A stretch of 64,000 nucleotides of DNA from Hoplostethus atlanticus (Eukaryota; Chordata; Actinopteri; Trachichthyiformes; Trachichthyidae), in contig JAXDDX010000052.1 in NCBI GenBank assembly GCA_034670405.1, positions 1,922,001 to 1,986,000 on the forward strand. The letters run 5' to 3'. Below the pieces are notes generated by a model. It was not told the DNA's origin. It did no database searches and worked only from the letters and a program-made list of their open reading frames with translations. Below, in pieces: positions 62,746 to 64,000 of this stretch (positions are counted from its first letter, which is position 1; every line of letters starts with the position of its first letter). Position numbers and translations under genes: made by a program.

Positions 62746-64000
62746 CAGCCTCCGGCGGAGCGTCCTAGAGTGAGAAAGAAAGAACAAAAAAAGGGGGAGC
62801 CAGCAGAGGTACAAAGAATGACTAATTGGGGGACACTTGTTAGCGCAACATCTGCATGGAGAGCAGCGAGTTAGGCTGTGTGTGTGTGTCTGCCTGTATA
62901 TACATATGCCAATAAATATGTAATCAGTCACACTGCATCATATCAGAGGTGGACGACACTGACTGGGATCTGATTCTTTAATAAAATGCCAATATTGGCT
63001 CCATGTATCGGTCTATCCTGGTGTGCATATACGTACAAATGAGTGAATGAAAGGCAGTCAGGAGGTAGAGTTATCCTCACTGTAACCAACCTCGCTGTGC
63101 CACCCTGCTGCCAACCTGCTCCGCCAGGCGTGCCACAGCAGCTTCCGACATCTGGCGCCGGGCCTCGGGGAGATGGCAGGGGACCGGGCACCCCGCCGCG
63201 GCTAAATATGGCGCAGGGTTACGCCACGCGTCCCTAATCACTTAGCCACTGTCTGGCAGCTAGCGCCACTGCTTTCCCAGGACCCCTCATACATCACCGC
63301 TGCTAGACATCTGTACACCCGCTAGGCATCTCTCTTTATCCCCCATCTCTCCTTTTTTCAATCTCTCCTCTTTCCAATCCAATGACGGTGTGTTGTACAA
63401 CTCAACTTCTCATCCCATTTGTTTTGCCATGAGGAAGATCAGCGCAGCCATGTTGTGCACATCTAAAATCAGAAATAAATCATCCTCATCTGCCAGGTGT
63501 TTGCATTGGCATTCATTTATTAGTGCAAAGACCTGTTCTACCTGAGTCGTTTCAAGAGCCAAATTCAACCAAGGTAACCAGAAATTAGACACTGCGACAC
63601 ACTACTCTGTCCTATAGCTGGACGCAGTGAAACTTCAACATGATGTGGTAAGATCAACACTGTTCTTTACTGAGCAGTATCTAATTAAAAAAAATAAAAT
63701 AAATAAGCAAAAGTCGTATTATTGTGAAAATATAACTATAAATCTTCACACATAAGCTGTGATTCGTATCCAAATAGGTTTCAGTCCCATGATTCTTTGG
63801 GTTCTTCATCTATTAGTTTAGCCTATATCGACTGCTGCAATATCATAGTGTACAAAGCAATATATACAGCCCATGCTACATGCTGTAGTATTATATCATA
63901 AAACATTGTTGTATAAGCAGTGCTTCTATGTATATGCTATAAGCTATGTTTGCTAATGGTTCAGTTGCTAAAGTTAGCTAGCAAGCCTAGTAGCCTAGTA
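62746..64000. other. Intergenic, right end of window
   Basis: A family A terminal fragment in inverted orientation lies at 62938-63018 ('catatcagaggtggacgaca', 'gccaatattggctccatgta', 'tcggtctatcc'). A GC-rich unique stretch at 63090-63240 encodes nothing recognised. The end is AT-rich and closes with 'gctagcaagcctagtagcc'-type words. No gene runs off the edge visibly. Confidence 0.35.

Overview
The window is vertebrate nuclear DNA, almost certainly from a teleost fish. The evidence is a spliced LIM-homeodomain gene with GT-AG introns, dense CA/GT, CT, TAC and GATA microsatellites, a tRNA-derived SINE with a fish-type tail, and many small hAT-like and PIF/Harbinger-like DNA-transposon remnants. 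There is no prokaryotic gene organisation and no CRISPR array.

One protein-coding gene can be supported with high confidence: lhx1 (Lim1), most likely the teleost paralogue lhx1a, on the + strand. Its five coding exons are 30660-30829, 32692-32915, 33794-34077, 36646-36811 and 37944-38320. Joined, they give exactly 1221 nt, or 406 codons plus a TAG stop, the same length as mammalian LHX1. The product has two LIM zinc-binding domains, an acidic linker, a homeodomain split by intron 3 between homeodomain positions 46 and 47, and a Pro/Gly/Ser-rich C-terminal tail. A probable promoter and long 5' leader lie at about 29.5-30.66 kb. A 3' UTR of about 1.3-1.6 kb carries AU-rich elements and several AATAAA signals.

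The 29 kb upstream and 24 kb downstream look like a gene desert around a developmental regulator. Repeat-rich blocks (3.2-9.2, 13.5-19.1, 21.7-24.4, 43-47.6 and 50.5-51.9 kb) alternate with unique stretches rich in TAAT-core motifs (9.5, 17.4, 26.7, 46.0, 48.7, 53.9, 59.3 and 62.6 kb, plus intron 3 at 35.8-36.3 kb). The unique stretches are candidate cis-regulatory elements. Intron 1 contains FoxH1-type sites next to Smad boxes, which fits the known Nodal/activin control of vertebrate Lim1 through its first intron.

The repeat landscape is itself informative. A dispersed hAT-like family (family A) occurs about ten times, one copy with a visible 8-bp target duplication. One family A copy is interrupted by a 998-bp PIF/Harbinger-like element with a TTA duplication, and the uninterrupted copies serve as the empty site. 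A decayed Myb/SANT-like ORF lies inside a second probable Harbinger-like element near 16 kb. I found no clearly new biological system. The most testable items are the intron 1 FoxH1/Smad cluster, the intron 3 TAAT cluster, a possible two-exon transcript (exons at 1279-1373 and 13127-13193) and the nested transposon.
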